From assembly GCA_937894825.1 (NCBI GenBank), contig CALCQT010000010.1, positions 1-5,115 on the forward strand: a stretch of 5,115 nt of DNA, read 5' to 3'. The notes beneath the pieces were generated by a model. It was given only the letters and a program-made list of their open reading frames with translations. It was not told the DNA's origin and did no database searches. Source of the DNA: an uncultured Anaerolineaceae bacterium. Its GTDB lineage: Bacteria > Chloroflexota > Anaerolineae > Anaerolineales > Anaerolineaceae. Below are positions 4,600-5,115 of this stretch, in pieces. How positions within the stretch are numbered: position 1 is the first letter of the stretch; each line of letters begins with the position of its first letter. Both the position numbers and the translations under genes were made by a program.

Positions 4600-5115
4600 A
4601 TGAAAAAAAAATTTGTTTATGTTTTGGCAGCACTGCTTGCGCTTTCATTGGGGATTGGACGTATTCTTTTCCCACAGGTTGTTGTACCTGTCCCGGCGAA
4701 AGCCAGTGAGGAAAAACAACTTTCAGTATATGCCAGTTTTTACCCGTTATTTGATTTTTCAACAAAAATTGCCGGGGATAAGGCGACGGTTGTGAATCTG
4801 GTACCGGTTGGGATGGAACCGCATGAGTGGGAACCAACGGCTGCCGATATTATTGGGCTCGAAAACGCGGATATTTTTATCTACAATGGCGCGGGATTGG
4901 AACATTGGGTCTCGGACGTGTTGGCTTCGCTTCAGAACCAAGAACTGATCGTTGTGGAAGCCTCGGAAGGGTTGGATCTGATGGAAGGATATCCTCATGA
5001 GGAAGATCATGAGGATGACGAAGATCACGATCATGGCGATTTTGACCCGCATGTCTGGCTCAATCCGCTTTCCGCAAAGCAGGAAGCTGAAAAAATTAAA
5101 AATGCCTTGTCACTG
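4600..5115 (+). CDS. Zinc ABC transporter substrate-binding protein (ZnuA/AdcA-like), partial
   Basis: The first 172 codons of a zinc-type cluster A-I solute-binding protein; the frame is open at the window edge and the family is usually about 300 or more residues. It captures zinc outside the membrane for an ABC permease. ATG 4600 follows GAGG at 4587-4590 with a nine-base spacer. Residues 1-24 are a basic start plus a hydrophobic core, and AKAS at 33-36 resembles a signal peptidase I site. The mature part shows YASFYPLFDFSTKIAGD (44-60), the first metal ligand H75 in PHEWEP, YNGAGLEHWV (95-104), an acidic His-rich loop at 132-148 with H133, H137, H143 and H145, then H151 in DPHVWLNP as second ligand. 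The loop marks zinc rather than manganese specificity. Unusually, there is no cysteine in the visible part, hence no lipobox. The permease and ATPase genes are expected downstream. The C-terminal lobe is not seen. Confidence 0.93.
   Translation, partial: MKKKFVYVLAALLALSLGIGRILFPQVVVPVPAKASEEKQLSVYASFYPLFDFSTKIAGDKATVVNLVPVGMEPHEWEPTAADIIGLENADIFIYNGAGLEHWVSDVLASLQNQELIVVEASEGLDLMEGYPHEEDHEDDEDHDHGDFDPHVWLNPLSAKQEAEKIKNALSL

Noticed and set aside
4466..4837. 123-codon minus-strand frame over the zinc-protein start
   Set aside because: It is antisense to the zinc-binding-protein gene and its promoter. The zinc gene has clear motifs and a good start, so this is a shadow.

Overview
The window reads like a chromosomal stretch of a mid-GC, anaerobic Gram-positive bacterium, most likely a clostridial Firmicute. 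The grounds are a PadR-type regulator beside a membrane ferredoxin protein, a DUF4491 protein, a CPBP-family membrane protease, A/G-rich ribosome binding sites and some TTG/GTG starts. This placement is an inference from gene families and style; no rRNA or other phylogenetic marker is present.

Layout. 1-1373: a two-gene plus-strand unit, a PadR-family repressor followed after one base by a NapH-like polytopic membrane protein with two [4Fe-4S] ferredoxin motifs. A consensus -10 box and palindromes sit before the PadR gene, so autorepression is plausible. 1374-1870: an AT-richer segment with the N-terminal, DNA-binding third of a RhuM-family protein, cut off early. 1970-2776: an intact CPBP intramembrane protease with its three signature motifs; its best start is the GTG at 1970, not the earlier TTG. 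2777-3081: a gene-free gap between convergent genes, holding two diverged copies of a short repeat, an inverted repeat and a long-armed hairpin. 3082-3381 and 3553-3912, both minus strand: a DUF4491 small membrane protein and a YbaN/DUF454 small membrane protein, probably transcribed together with DUF454 first. 3913-4599: a 687-base divergent intergenic region without a convincing gene; its right part holds a strong sigma-70-type promoter, a symmetrical operator-like element over the expected transcription start, and a leader of about 120 nt. 4600-5115: the first 172 codons of a zinc-type (ZnuA/AdcA) ABC-transporter substrate-binding protein, open at the window edge.

How the parts work together. 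PadR and the ferredoxin protein look like a self-contained regulated redox module, although no partner enzyme is in view. The zinc-binding protein, with its promoter-overlapping symmetry element, looks like the first gene of a metal-responsive uptake operon whose permease and ATPase genes would lie to the right. The CPBP, DUF4491 and DUF454 genes are small membrane-protein genes with no visible functional link to each other. No CRISPR array, tRNA, rRNA or complete insertion sequence was seen. I did not find a convincing undescribed multi-gene system. The most testable novelties are the zinc-gene control region, the apparently non-lipoprotein zinc binder, the PadR-ferredoxin pair and the short repeat family next to the CPBP gene.
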